Assembly: GCA_046074645.1 (NCBI GenBank)
Contig: JBJTOP010000237.1
Location: 1-33,393 of the forward strand
Length of the DNA: 33,393 nucleotides
Direction of reading: 5' to 3'
Source: SXXK01 sp046074645
GTDB taxonomy: Bacteria; Planctomycetota; Planctomycetia; Planctomycetales; Planctomycetaceae
Each line of letters opens with the position of its first letter. Within the stretch, counting starts at the first letter, position 1. The notes under the pieces are model-generated. The model was not told the DNA's origin, made no database searches, and was given only the letters and a program-made list of their open reading frames with translations. The position numbers and the translations under genes are program-made. Of this stretch, positions 8,009 to 15,715 are shown in pieces.

Positions 8009-9673
8009 TTACGCGGATGCACCAGCGGGCTGCGCGGTGCTGAGCAGGATACCGAGTTCTCGGAGTTCGGGATTGGTGAGTGCGGCGAGAGCGGGGATGG
8101 CGGTGGAAATTTCACGACGCAGGACTTCTGTCTGGGGGAGTCCTGTGCGTTCGGCGAGTTCCCAGAGGATGCGGGTGTCAGGCCGCGTGCCGTCGGGGCC
8201 GCGGACTGAGCGGCGGATCAGCTGAGCAAGACCCTTGTGATTGATAACGGTGCCCTCGCGTTCAACGAAAGTACCTGACGGCAGGATGTGTGTGGCGTGC
8301 TGGAGCACCGGGGATGGGAGAAAATCCTGAACGATGACTGATTCGACATCACTGAAGGCTTCCGCCTGGAGTTCCGTAATCCAGCCTTCCGGGTCGCCGC
8401 CCGTGAGGAACACTGTGCTGAACTGTCCTGCGGAGGCGAGGCGAAGGAGTTCTTCGAAGGGCATGACATCGCCGGTGAAATGGCTGAGTACAGCCTGCAC
8501 ACCATTGCGATTTGGCGCCTTTTCGGCGCGAATCGTAAATTTGGTGGGTGTGACCGGTTTGCCGTGCACGTCCTTCGGGAAGTGTTCGTCATGGCCGGTG
8601 ACGCGAACAGGTCCAAGCGCCAGTACAGCGTTAGGGGAGAGTGATCTGAGGAAGCTGCTGAGGAGCCAGGCTTCTTCGACCGTCATCCACGGTGAGAGAA
8701 CTGCGGCGAGTTTTCCTTTTCCTGCAGCAGCCTTTTTCACTGCGTTGCGGACGGAGATGACGGTCTGATCCCAGTCGCGGCTGGAGACCTGACCATTTAC
8801 GCGAATTTCTGGGGAGACCAGCCGCTGATCGGAATGGGTGTACTTCCATCCGAAGCGACCTTCGTCGCACATGAAGTGTCCCTGTGCCTGGGGATTGGGG
8901 CGCGGCTTCACGCGATAAACGCGATCTTCGTTCTGATCGACGGTGATGGAGCAACCGGTGCTGCAGCCGGTGCAGACGGAATTTGTGCTTTTGAGCCACC
9001 ACACTCGTTGCTGGTAGAGAAAATCCTTGCTGCAGAGGGCGCCGACGGGGCAGATATCGACGACGTTACCGGCGAGCGGGTTATTGACTGGGTGACCGGG
9101 GAAGATATCGATTTCTTCGTGCGAGCCGCGGCTGACGACCTGCAGTTCTGCTGAGCCGCTGATTTCGCGGGTGAACCGCACACAGCGAGTGCACATGATG
9201 CAGCGATCGGTAAACAGAGTGATCTGATCGCCGATGTATTCCTTGTCCGGTTTGATGTTTTTGGGTTCATTGAGTCGGCTGTAGCCACGGCCGTAGTTGA
9301 AGCTGTAGTCCTGGAGGTAGCATTCGCCGGCCTGGTCACACGTGGGGCAGTCAAGCGGATGGTTGAGCAGCAGATATTCGAGGGTCGCTTTGCGAGCTTC
9401 CTTGACTTTGGGGCTGTCGGAGACAATGACCGTGCCATCTTTGACGGGCGTCTGGCAGCCGGGGACGAGTTTTGGCTGCATGGCAACCGTCCCATCGGGT
9501 TTTTTATCGCCGACTTCAACCAGACACATGCGGCAGCTGGCGACGACGGAGAGTTCCGGGTGCCAGCAGTAGGCGGGGATCTCTTCGCCGACTTTGCTGG
9601 CGGCCTGGATACAATTGAGCCGCTCGTTGGCGCCGATTTCGACTTCTTTGCCGTTGACAAGAACCGTGGCCAT
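8009..9673 (-). CDS. nuoG: NADH-quinone oxidoreductase subunit G (short form, with N7-type motif)
   Basis: NuoG carries several Fe-S clusters of the electron wire in the peripheral arm. Seen ligands: 2Fe-2S at C36, C47, C50, C73; His-ligated 4Fe-4S at H105, C109, C112, C118; 4Fe-4S at C158, C161, C164 and C208. A further CxxCxxxCx27C motif at C234, C237, C241, C269 matches the N7 site found only in some bacteria. At 554 residues it is shorter than the roughly 900-residue E. coli protein, lacking much of the molybdopterin-oxidoreductase-like C-terminal part. The start is ATG at 9673 with AGGA about 7 bases upstream. It follows nuoF by 39 bases. Confidence 0.96.
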   Translation of the reverse strand: MATVLVNGKEVEIGANERLNCIQAASKVGEEIPAYCWHPELSVVASCRMCLVEVGDKKPDGTVAMQPKLVPGCQTPVKDGTVIVSDSPKVKEARKATLEYLLLNHPLDCPTCDQAGECYLQDYSFNYGRGYSRLNEPKNIKPDKEYIGDQITLFTDRCIMCTRCVRFTREISGSAELQVVSRGSHEEIDIFPGHPVNNPLAGNVVDICPVGALCSKDFLYQQRVWWLKSTNSVCTGCSTGCSITVDQNEDRVYRVKPRPNPQAQGHFMCDEGRFGWKYTHSDQRLVSPEIRVNGQVSSRDWDQTVISVRNAVKKAAAGKGKLAAVLSPWMTVEEAWLLSSFLRSLSPNAVLALGPVRVTGHDEHFPKDVHGKPVTPTKFTIRAEKAPNRNGVQAVLSHFTGDVMPFEELLRLASAGQFSTVFLTGGDPEGWITELQAEAFSDVESVIVQDFLPSPVLQHATHILPSGTFVEREGTVINHKGLAQLIRRSVRGPDGTRPDTRILWELAERTGLPQTEVLRREISTAIPALAALTNPELRELGILLSTAQPAGASA

Positions 9674-9712
9674 TGGGAGTCCTGGAGTATTGAGCCTGCC
9701 GAATGGAATACC

Positions 9713-11047
9713 TTAGTGGGCGGCCATCATTTTCTGGGCGGATGTAACGGAGGATTTGCGGGAGCGGATGTATTCTTCGAACTCGGGACGGAATTTGTTA
9801 ATGGCGTTCTTGACGGGCCATGCGGCACCGTCGGAGAGCCCGCAGATGGTGGTTCCGGGGATGATTCCCATGGAGCCGGCTACTTCGAGGAGCAGGTCCA
9901 GGTCCTCGGATCGCCCGTTTCCGCTGCGGATTCGTTCGAGAATTTTAGTCATCCAGTGGGTGCCTTCGCGGCATGGCGTGCACTGACCGCAGGATTCGTG
10001 GGACATGAAGCGGCAGCAGTTGTGCAGGACATCGACCATGCTGGTCTGATCATCCACAACAACAACGGCTGCGGTTCCCAGCCCGAGGCAGCCGACTTTG
10101 CCGGGACCGGCGAAATCGAGCTTCGTATCGAGTTCTTTATCGGAGAGGAAGCCCATGCTGATACCACCGGGAACAACCGCTTTCGCTTTGCGACCTTTCC
10201 AGACGCCGCCTGCGTGTTCTTCGATGAGTTCTCTTGCGGTGACTCCGAGCGGGAGTTCGACGCAGCAGGGGCGGTTCACGTGACCGCTCACACAGTACAG
10301 TTTGGGTCCGAAGCTGCCGGGGTCGCGTGGGTTGGAGGGATCCGGCTGGACGCCGATTGATTTAAACCATTCGATTCCGCGGTAGAGGATATGTGTGACA
10401 CAGCAGAGCGTTTCGACGTTGTTGACGATGGTTGGTTTGCGGAACAGGCCTTCGATGGCGGGGAAGGGAGGCTTGATGCGAGGCCATGCTCGTTTGCCTT
10501 CCAGGCTTTCGATCAGTCCGGTTTCTTCACCGCAGATGTAGGCCCCTGCACCTCGATGCAGGATAATATCGAGATCGAAGCCGGTGCCCTGGATGTTTTT
10601 GCCGAGGATGCCAGCAGCGTGGCATTCGCGAATCGCAGCATCCAGAACGCGGTAGCTGGTGCCATACTCGTACCGCAGATACAGATACGCGCGATTGGAG
10701 CGAATGGCGTGGCAGGCGAGGATGATGCCTTCGATGAGCTGGTGCGGGTCCTTTTCCATCAGGTAGCGATTGTTGAACGTTCCGGGTTCGCTTTCGTCGG
10801 CGTTGATGGCGAGGTAGATCGGTCCTGGATGATCCTTTGGCAGGAACGTCCATTTGAGTCCGGTTGGAAATCCGGCGCCACCGCGCCCGCGGAGGCCTGA
10901 GTCCTTGACGATGTTGGTGACATCGGCAGGGGCCATGCTGAGGAATTCTTTGAGTCGTGAGTAGCCGCCATCGGCCTGCCAGGACTTCAGAGAGGTACTG
11001 TCGGGCTTGTTGATGCGGGCGAAGAGAACTGGTTCGAAGGCTGGCAT
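9713..11047 (-). CDS. nuoF: NADH-quinone oxidoreductase subunit F (NADH- and FMN-binding)
   Basis: NuoF oxidises NADH through FMN and carries cluster N3. The glycine-rich nucleotide-binding segment GLRGRGGAGFPTGLKW is at residues 51-66 and NADESEPGT at 82-90. The N3 ligands are C353, C356, C359 (SCGQCTPCREG) and C402 (TTICGLSDGAAWP). I take the ATG at 11047 (MPAFEPVLFARINKPD; 444 residues). A TTG at 11065 in the same frame would add six residues and overlap nuoE. Either way it is closely coupled to nuoE, whose stop is at 11052. Confidence 0.97.
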   Translation of the reverse strand: MPAFEPVLFARINKPDSTSLKSWQADGGYSRLKEFLSMAPADVTNIVKDSGLRGRGGAGFPTGLKWTFLPKDHPGPIYLAINADESEPGTFNNRYLMEKDPHQLIEGIILACHAIRSNRAYLYLRYEYGTSYRVLDAAIRECHAAGILGKNIQGTGFDLDIILHRGAGAYICGEETGLIESLEGKRAWPRIKPPFPAIEGLFRKPTIVNNVETLCCVTHILYRGIEWFKSIGVQPDPSNPRDPGSFGPKLYCVSGHVNRPCCVELPLGVTARELIEEHAGGVWKGRKAKAVVPGGISMGFLSDKELDTKLDFAGPGKVGCLGLGTAAVVVVDDQTSMVDVLHNCCRFMSHESCGQCTPCREGTHWMTKILERIRSGNGRSEDLDLLLEVAGSMGIIPGTTICGLSDGAAWPVKNAINKFRPEFEEYIRSRKSSVTSAQKMMAAH

Positions 11048-11051
11048 GGCT

Positions 11052-11525
11052 TCAGAGTTTATCAATGAGGGCGGATGTGGATTCGGGAGTCATGTCCATG
11101 TGACAGACGTCATTGACCAGAATGCACGGGGCGCCCTCGCAGGCACCGAGGCATTCGGCGAATTCGACGGTGAATTTGCCATCCTGTGTGGTGTGTCCTG
11201 GATGGACGCCGTAGCGGTGGCAAACGGATTCAAGGAGTTCCTCACCGCCCCGGAGTGCACATGAGATGCTGCGACAGAACCAGACGCGATGCCGTCCCAG
11301 CGGGTTTTCTTCTTCTTTGAAGAAATTGTAGAAGGTCATGGTGTCATGAACTTCGGACGGGTGGAGTTCAAGCAGCTGTGCGATTTCGACGATTGCTTCA
11401 CGGGAGACGGCGCGGAGGGAGTCGTGGACGAGGTGAAGGGCGGGCAGGGTGACGGCGCGTTTATTGGGATATTTGGGAAATTCCGCTTTGATTTTTTCAC
11501 GGAGTTCTTCAGAGAGGGCGCTCAT
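11052..11525 (-). CDS. nuoE: NADH-quinone oxidoreductase subunit E (2Fe-2S)
   Basis: NuoE is a thioredoxin-like subunit of the NADH dehydrogenase module, holding the 2Fe-2S cluster N1a beside NuoF. The four ligands are C84 and C89 (WFCRSISCALRG) and C125 and C129 (EFAECLGACEGAP). The protein has 157 residues, the normal length. The N-terminal helical part includes LLELHPSEVHDTMTFYNFF, typical of the family. The start is ATG at 11525. It lies 68 bases after nuoD and directly before nuoF. Confidence 0.97.
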   Translation of the reverse strand: MSALSEELREKIKAEFPKYPNKRAVTLPALHLVHDSLRAVSREAIVEIAQLLELHPSEVHDTMTFYNFFKEEENPLGRHRVWFCRSISCALRGGEELLESVCHRYGVHPGHTTQDGKFTVEFAECLGACEGAPCILVNDVCHMDMTPESTSALIDKL

Positions 11526-11593
11526 GTTCTGCCAGCCGAATTGTGGTGATAATGAAGAAGGAGCGATGATTGGATGGGGCGAGACTTGCGGCC

Positions 11594-12814
11594 TCAGCGG
11601 TCGAGCTCTGCGGCGATGATATTGATGCTGCCCAGAACGGCGACGACGTCGCTGAGCTGGTGGTTGCGGATCAGGTGTGGGAACATGGAAAAGTGAATAA
11701 AGGACGGGGGTCGCGTGCGGGCGCGGTAGGCCCGGGTTTCCGCATTGCCAACGATGTAAAACCCAAGTTCGCCGTTGGGAGATTCTGTGGCGGCGTAGAC
11801 CTGTTCGCGGGGAACGGTATATCCGCGGTTTGGCATAATGACCTCGAAGTGCTGAATCAGCCCTTCGATGCTGCGGTAGACGGCTGGTTTGGCGGGCAGA
11901 ACCATATCGCTTTCCACGCCGATATTCACGCTTCCGCCGGGAATGTTTTCAACGGCCTGTTCGATGATCTTCAGGCTTTCGAGGAGTTCCTGCATGCGGA
12001 CGAGGTAGCGAGCATAGCAGTCACCGCCTCGGGAGCAGACGACGTCGAAATCGAGATCCGCGTAGGCGAGATAGGGCTCATCTCGTCGCAGATCGCGTTC
12101 GATACCGCTGGCGCGTGCCACGGGACCTGCGGCGCTGAAGTTGATTGCATCTTCGCGACTGAGGTAACCGATGCCCCTGGTGCGATCCACAAAAATGCGG
12201 TTTTTCGTGAGCAGTCGATCAACTTCGTGGTAGACCTTTGGAAATTCGCGAACGAATTTTCGGACGCGATGAATCCAATCCATATTGACGTCGAAGAGCA
12301 CCCCGCCGACTCGTGTGTAGCTGGTGTGGAAACGCTGACCGGAAGCGAGTTCCACAATGTCGTAGATGTGTTCGCGCTGCTGAAAAAAGTACAGGAACGC
12401 TGTAAAGCCCCCGAGGTCCAGTGCGGTGGTGCCGAGATTCAGCAGATGGTCGTGCATCCGCATGAGTTCGGCGAGGATGGTGCGAAGGTAGCGACAGCGA
12501 GGTGTGAGTTCGATCCCCAGCAGTTTCTCGACGGCGTGGTGCCAGGCGATTTCGTTGGCGAGCGGCGACAGATAATTCATCCGGTCGACGATGGTAACGT
12601 ACTGGTTGAAGTCGAGGTGCTCACCCAGTTTCTCGAAGCCACTGTGAAGGTAGCCGATATAGGGGACAGCGTTGAGAACTTTCTCGCCGTCGAGGGTGAG
12701 AACGAGCCGCAGGGTGGTGTGAGTTGCGGGGTGCTGAGGGCCGAAGTTCAGGGTCCAGACGTATTCGCGGTCCGGAGATTCCGTGGGAGTTGTATCTACG
12801 GGAGTGAGAGGCAT
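11594..12814 (-). CDS. nuoD: NADH-quinone oxidoreductase subunit D
   Basis: NuoD is the 49-kDa-type subunit that forms the quinone-binding pocket with NuoB. It is related to [NiFe]-hydrogenase large subunits but has lost their metal ligands. Family signatures are NFGPQHPATHTTLRLVLTLD near the N-terminus, GYLHSGFEKLGEH and DRMNYLSPLANE. The C-terminus ends in DVVAVLGSINIIAAELDR, as expected for the family. I chose ATG at 12814 (MPLTPVDTTPTESPD; 406 residues). A TTG at 12835 would add seven residues. It is separate from nuoC rather than fused, with about 97 bases between them. Confidence 0.96.
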   Translation of the reverse strand: MPLTPVDTTPTESPDREYVWTLNFGPQHPATHTTLRLVLTLDGEKVLNAVPYIGYLHSGFEKLGEHLDFNQYVTIVDRMNYLSPLANEIAWHHAVEKLLGIELTPRCRYLRTILAELMRMHDHLLNLGTTALDLGGFTAFLYFFQQREHIYDIVELASGQRFHTSYTRVGGVLFDVNMDWIHRVRKFVREFPKVYHEVDRLLTKNRIFVDRTRGIGYLSREDAINFSAAGPVARASGIERDLRRDEPYLAYADLDFDVVCSRGGDCYARYLVRMQELLESLKIIEQAVENIPGGSVNIGVESDMVLPAKPAVYRSIEGLIQHFEVIMPNRGYTVPREQVYAATESPNGELGFYIVGNAETRAYRARTRPPSFIHFSMFPHLIRNHQLSDVVAVLGSINIIAAELDR

Positions 12815-12873
12815 GGGGACCGCCGGAACAGTCAAAGGTGAATCGTAAGGAACACTTTGTGAGAAACACTGAG

Positions 12874-12893
12874 CACCCCGCAGAGTCGGGGTG
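12874..12893 (-). other. Intercistronic stem-loop between nuoC and nuoD
   Basis: A perfect 7-bp stem (CACCCCG / CGGGGTG) with a 6-base loop lies in the gap between nuoC and nuoD. A partial outer pairing (TGAG / CTCA) extends it. No T-run follows in the direction of transcription, so it is not a classic intrinsic terminator. An RNA processing or stability element is possible; this is inference. Confidence 0.45.
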
Positions 12894-12911
12894 AACTCAC
12901 GAACGCGTCAG

Positions 12912-13403
12912 CTAGCTGCCGGATCGAGTAATCACGGGGAAGTTATGACGTTCGCCGCGACCTTTGAGGGGGTAGTCTTTGCGGAGCGGGAATGCATCGA
13001 ATTCTTCGGGCATCAGAATGCGGCGAAGATCGGGGTGACCGTTGAACACAATGCCGAACATGTCGAAGACTTCTCGTTCCATCCAGTCGGCGCCGCGCCA
13101 CAGTGCGTACACGGACTGCAGCTGCGGGTTGGGGAGGTTGACAGGAGTGCGAACAATGAGCCGTTCTCCGGAGTCCATGTTCAGCAGCAGGTAGATAACG
13201 CTGAAGCGATCGACGGCCCCTTCATATTCCAGCCAGTCCACTGCTGTGAGGTCGATCAGAGTATTAAAGCCGTGGTCATTTTTCAGGCTGCTGAGCACAT
13301 CGAAGACGACGGCCGACGGGACATCGATTCGGCGGTTGTCCCGAAACGTGGACTCGGCGATCTCCGCGGAGAACGCTGCTTTGAGCACTGAGATGTCAGG
13401 CAT
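12912..13403 (-). CDS. nuoC: NADH-quinone oxidoreductase subunit C
   Basis: NuoC is the 30-kDa-type subunit of the quinone-reduction module, docking with NuoD. The start is ATG at 13403 (MPDISVLKAAF; 163 residues). AAAGGAG 9 bases upstream supports it over an upstream in-frame start at 13445. Signatures are FNTLIDLTAVDWLEYEG, WMEREVFDMFGIVFNGHPDL and LRRILMPEEFDAFPLRKDYP, which covers the PROSITE-type respiratory-chain 30-kDa motif. The start overlaps the nuoB stop by eight bases. Confidence 0.96.
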   Translation of the reverse strand: MPDISVLKAAFSAEIAESTFRDNRRIDVPSAVVFDVLSSLKNDHGFNTLIDLTAVDWLEYEGAVDRFSVIYLLLNMDSGERLIVRTPVNLPNPQLQSVYALWRGADWMEREVFDMFGIVFNGHPDLRRILMPEEFDAFPLRKDYPLKGRGERHNFPVITRSGS

Positions 13404-14016
13404 TGCCGGAGACTCCTTTGCGGCTGAAGGAGGTGGCGGACGCATCGAATCCGCCGAGCGTCACGAGTTGCGAGTCTTCGATGCGATGCCGTTCTTCACG
13501 GTCGAACGGCGTCGGGCCTGCGGGGGTGTCACGAATGTTGAATTCCCGTCCCATGATTGTGCCGGTTCTTCGGACTTTGGCCTGCATATCCATCACGGCC
13601 TGCAGGAGTTGTTCCGGACGGGGAGGGCAGCCGGGGACGTACATGTCAACCGGAATAAACCGATCGACACCCTGGACGACAGCATAGGTGTCGAAGACGC
13701 CGCCAGAGCAGGCGCAGGCGCCCATGGAAATGCACCACTTTGGCTCTGGCATCTGCAGCCAGATGCGTTGCAGCACGGGCAGCATCTTCATCACGACACG
13801 TCCGGCAACGATGAGCAGGTCGCATTGTCGAGGACTGAACCTCATGACCTCTGCGCCGAAACGGGCAAGGTCATGCCGGGAGGCTGCCGTGGCCATGAGT
13901 TCGATGCCGCAGCAGGCCGTTGCGAACGGCATTGGCCACAGGCTGTTGGATCTGGCCCAGTTGGCAGCAGCATCCAGTTGCGTGATAAAAATATTTTCCG
14001 GCAGGCCTACCGCCAT
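13396..14016 (-). CDS. nuoB: NADH-quinone oxidoreductase subunit B (cluster N2)
   Basis: NuoB carries cluster N2, the last Fe-S centre before quinone. Its ligands are the adjacent C35-C36 (ATACCGIELM), C101 (SMGACACSGG) and C130 (YVPGCPPRPEQLL). I chose ATG at 14016 (MAVGLPENIFITQLD; 206 residues), with an AAAGG about 9 bases upstream. A GTG at 14037 would add seven residues. The C-terminal 45 residues or so are polar and vary among homologues. It overlaps the nuoA end by ten bases and nuoC by eight. Confidence 0.97.
   Translation of the reverse strand: MAVGLPENIFITQLDAAANWARSNSLWPMPFATACCGIELMATAASRHDLARFGAEVMRFSPRQCDLLIVAGRVVMKMLPVLQRIWLQMPEPKWCISMGACACSGGVFDTYAVVQGVDRFIPVDMYVPGCPPRPEQLLQAVMDMQAKVRRTGTIMGREFNIRDTPAGPTPFDREERHRIEDSQLVTLGGFDASATSFSRKGVSGNA
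13413..13419 (-). promoter_or_regulatory. Ribosome binding site of nuoC
   Basis: AAAGGAG on the minus strand, 9 bases before the ATG at 13403 and inside the end of nuoB. It is the strongest Shine-Dalgarno-like site noted in the operon and fixes the nuoC start. Confidence 0.65.
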
Positions 14017-14387
14017 CGAAATACACCTTTCCGCCACGCATAGACCCAGGCGAGGGCAAGCGTAAACATGAAGATCAGCATGATTGCAAAAACGGTGTCC
14101 CGCAGTTGCGGCGGCACACCACCATCAGTATAGGCGCTGACCGCCCATGGGTAGAGGAACAGCAGTTCGACGTCAAAAACGAGGAACAGGATGGCCACGA
14201 GGTAAAATCGCACATCGAATGGCTGGCGAGCATCGCCGACTGGGTCCATGCCTGATTCGTAGGGCATGTCCTTGACAGGGGTTTTCTTTTTGGGCCCCAG
14301 CAGGTGTGCGAGGAGAAGGTTGGTGACCACGAAGCCCACGAGGACAAATCCGTAGACGAACAGTGGAGGCAGATCGGGAAGATTCAC
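14007..14387 (-). CDS. nuoA: NADH-quinone oxidoreductase subunit A
   Basis: NuoA is a three-helix membrane subunit that contacts NuoH and the quinone module. Signatures are MPYESGMDPVGDARQPFDVR and FYLVAILFLVFDVELLFLYP. I read the start as GTG at 14387 (VNLPDLPPLFVYGFVLVG; 126 residues), which matches the family length of about 120; a GGGG lies 6 bases upstream. The frame stays open to a TTG at 14522, which would add 45 residues unlike the family. It is the first gene of the operon, so its promoter should lie between here and 14794. Confidence 0.93.
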   Translation of the reverse strand: MNLPDLPPLFVYGFVLVGFVVTNLLLAHLLGPKKKTPVKDMPYESGMDPVGDARQPFDVRFYLVAILFLVFDVELLFLYPWAVSAYTDGGVPPQLRDTVFAIMLIFMFTLALAWVYAWRKGVFRWR

Positions 14388-14794
14388 ACCGAGCCCCTGT
14401 AAAAGTGTAGCAAACGACAGTGAGACAACGTGCGGAGCAGCAGAATTCTGACGCAGGGATGTGTTCGGCAAAGCTGGCCGGAACGACACCGGGATCGACC
14501 CTGCCTGCCCTGCAAATCTCAAATTTGAGGAATAAACGCAAGGCTTTTCGGAATCAAGGCCAACCCCCCAGACTGCCCGGGGGCTCTCGCTTTCGGAAAT
14601 CCATCCGCCCGAATTTCAGCCGGTTTTTCCTGGCACCGGGGAATTCGCGATGTTGAGACAGCCACCTTGTTTGCAGGGTCTGGAGGGAAGTCGTTGGATC
14701 GCATCCGAACGGCTGGGTTTCGTTCTGACAGTTGAGTAGAATCCGCGTCAAGGAATGGACCGGTGCTCGAAAACATCGAAAAGGGCGTACAGAG
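14388..14794. promoter_or_regulatory. Divergent intergenic region between nuoA and the isomerase-like gene
   Basis: About 400 bases without a convincing gene, between two divergent transcription units. It must hold the nuo operon promoter (minus strand) and probably that of the plus-strand gene. I cannot identify a -35/-10 pair with confidence. A short inverted repeat lies at 14565-14583 (CCCCC ... GGGGG, 9-base loop). The nuoA frame remains open through its first 135 bases. Confidence 0.4.
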
Positions 14795-15700
14795 ATGGGA
14801 TTTCGGCTGGCGACAGCGACGGAGGATTTTGGGACGGACCTGCGGCTGGCAATTCGTCTGGCGGCTGGGCAGCAGGTTCAGGGCCTGCGCCTGAATGCGC
14901 GTACTGAAGTGCGCGCTGCCGACTTTTCGGACTCAGCCCTGCGCCAATTGCGGCATCACGTTGAGGAACATCAGTTGAAGGTCGCCGGCCTGTATTACCC
15001 ATCCCGGCATGCGCTCGCAGATGCCGAGTCACTGGAACAGCGTCTGGAAGGTATCCGGGCAGCCTGTGGCATCGCGCGAAAGCTGGGAACATCCGAAGTG
15101 ATCATTCGCGTCGGTCGAATCCCGGATCCGTCCCAGGCAGCACCGCAACCGTCCCCGAATATGCCTTCCAATGACAACGTGGATTCGCTGCTGTTTCCAT
15201 TTTCATTTGCACCATCCGCTGCCTCAGCCGGGGGGACTCGTCAGCCCAGTCCCGCAGACCATTTCAGCCAGCTTTGCGAAATCCTTAACGACCTCGCCGG
15301 TCATGCATCGCGGTACGGTGCTGCATTGCAGCTCATAATCGCGGGCTGCGACCCGGACCGCGTGCGACAGCTGCTGTCCCGCATTCAGGCTGGCCCTGTG
15401 GGGCTTGTGTTTGACCCTGGTGCCTGCATCATGTCGGCTGCAAATCCAGTGGCCTTCTACCGCAGCACCTGGCAGCATGTCGGCTATATACGTCTTCGGG
15501 ATGCGCAGAAGGATGTCGATGGCGGTGGTATTGAGACAAGTTTTGGTGACGGCGCGGTGGACTGGCTTGAACTTGCCGCCGTGCTCGTGGAGGCGAATCC
15601 GGACGCCTGGATGTGCCTTGAACGAACGGGCGGAGACCAGCGGGCAGCCGACGTGGCTGATGCCGTACGGCGTTTCCGGTCACTGCTTCCAATTGCTTAG
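14795..15700 (+). CDS. Sugar phosphate isomerase/epimerase-like TIM-barrel protein
   Basis: Probable member of the xylose isomerase-like TIM-barrel family (AP endonuclease 2-type fold). The substrate is unknown. The start is ATG at 14795 (MGFRLATATEDFGTDL; 301 residues), with AGGGC 9 bases upstream. Supporting features are alternating strands and helices, VGLVFDPGAC about two thirds in, VGYIRLRDAQKD, and SFGDGAVDWLELAAVLVEA followed by WMCLERTGG. This is the family pattern of a Gly-x-Gly-x-Val-Asp segment and a late Glu. A Pro/Ser/Ala-rich stretch of about 45 residues, from about residue 110, interrupts the barrel. The gene ends 15 bases before the ceramidase-like gene, so the two are likely co-transcribed. 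Confidence 0.75.
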   Translation: MGFRLATATEDFGTDLRLAIRLAAGQQVQGLRLNARTEVRAADFSDSALRQLRHHVEEHQLKVAGLYYPSRHALADAESLEQRLEGIRAACGIARKLGTSEVIIRVGRIPDPSQAAPQPSPNMPSNDNVDSLLFPFSFAPSAASAGGTRQPSPADHFSQLCEILNDLAGHASRYGAALQLIIAGCDPDRVRQLLSRIQAGPVGLVFDPGACIMSAANPVAFYRSTWQHVGYIRLRDAQKDVDGGGIETSFGDGAVDWLELAAVLVEANPDAWMCLERTGGDQRAADVADAVRRFRSLLPIA

Positions 15701-15715
15701 GCGGACGAGGTCTTC

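Noticed and set aside
9359..10360. Open frame of 333 codons on the plus strand opposite nuoG/nuoF
   Set aside because: Crosses two real genes on the other strand; Phe/Ala/Gly/Asp-rich antisense composition, no motifs.
11570..12841. Open frame of 423 codons on the plus strand opposite nuoD
   Set aside because: It mirrors nuoD, has no family motif, and its composition (many Ala, Gly, Glu, Asp, Val) is what the complement of a GC-rich gene gives.
14388..14522. Upstream extension of nuoA to a TTG start
   Set aside because: The 45 extra residues do not resemble NuoA, and the GTG at 14387 gives the usual family length.
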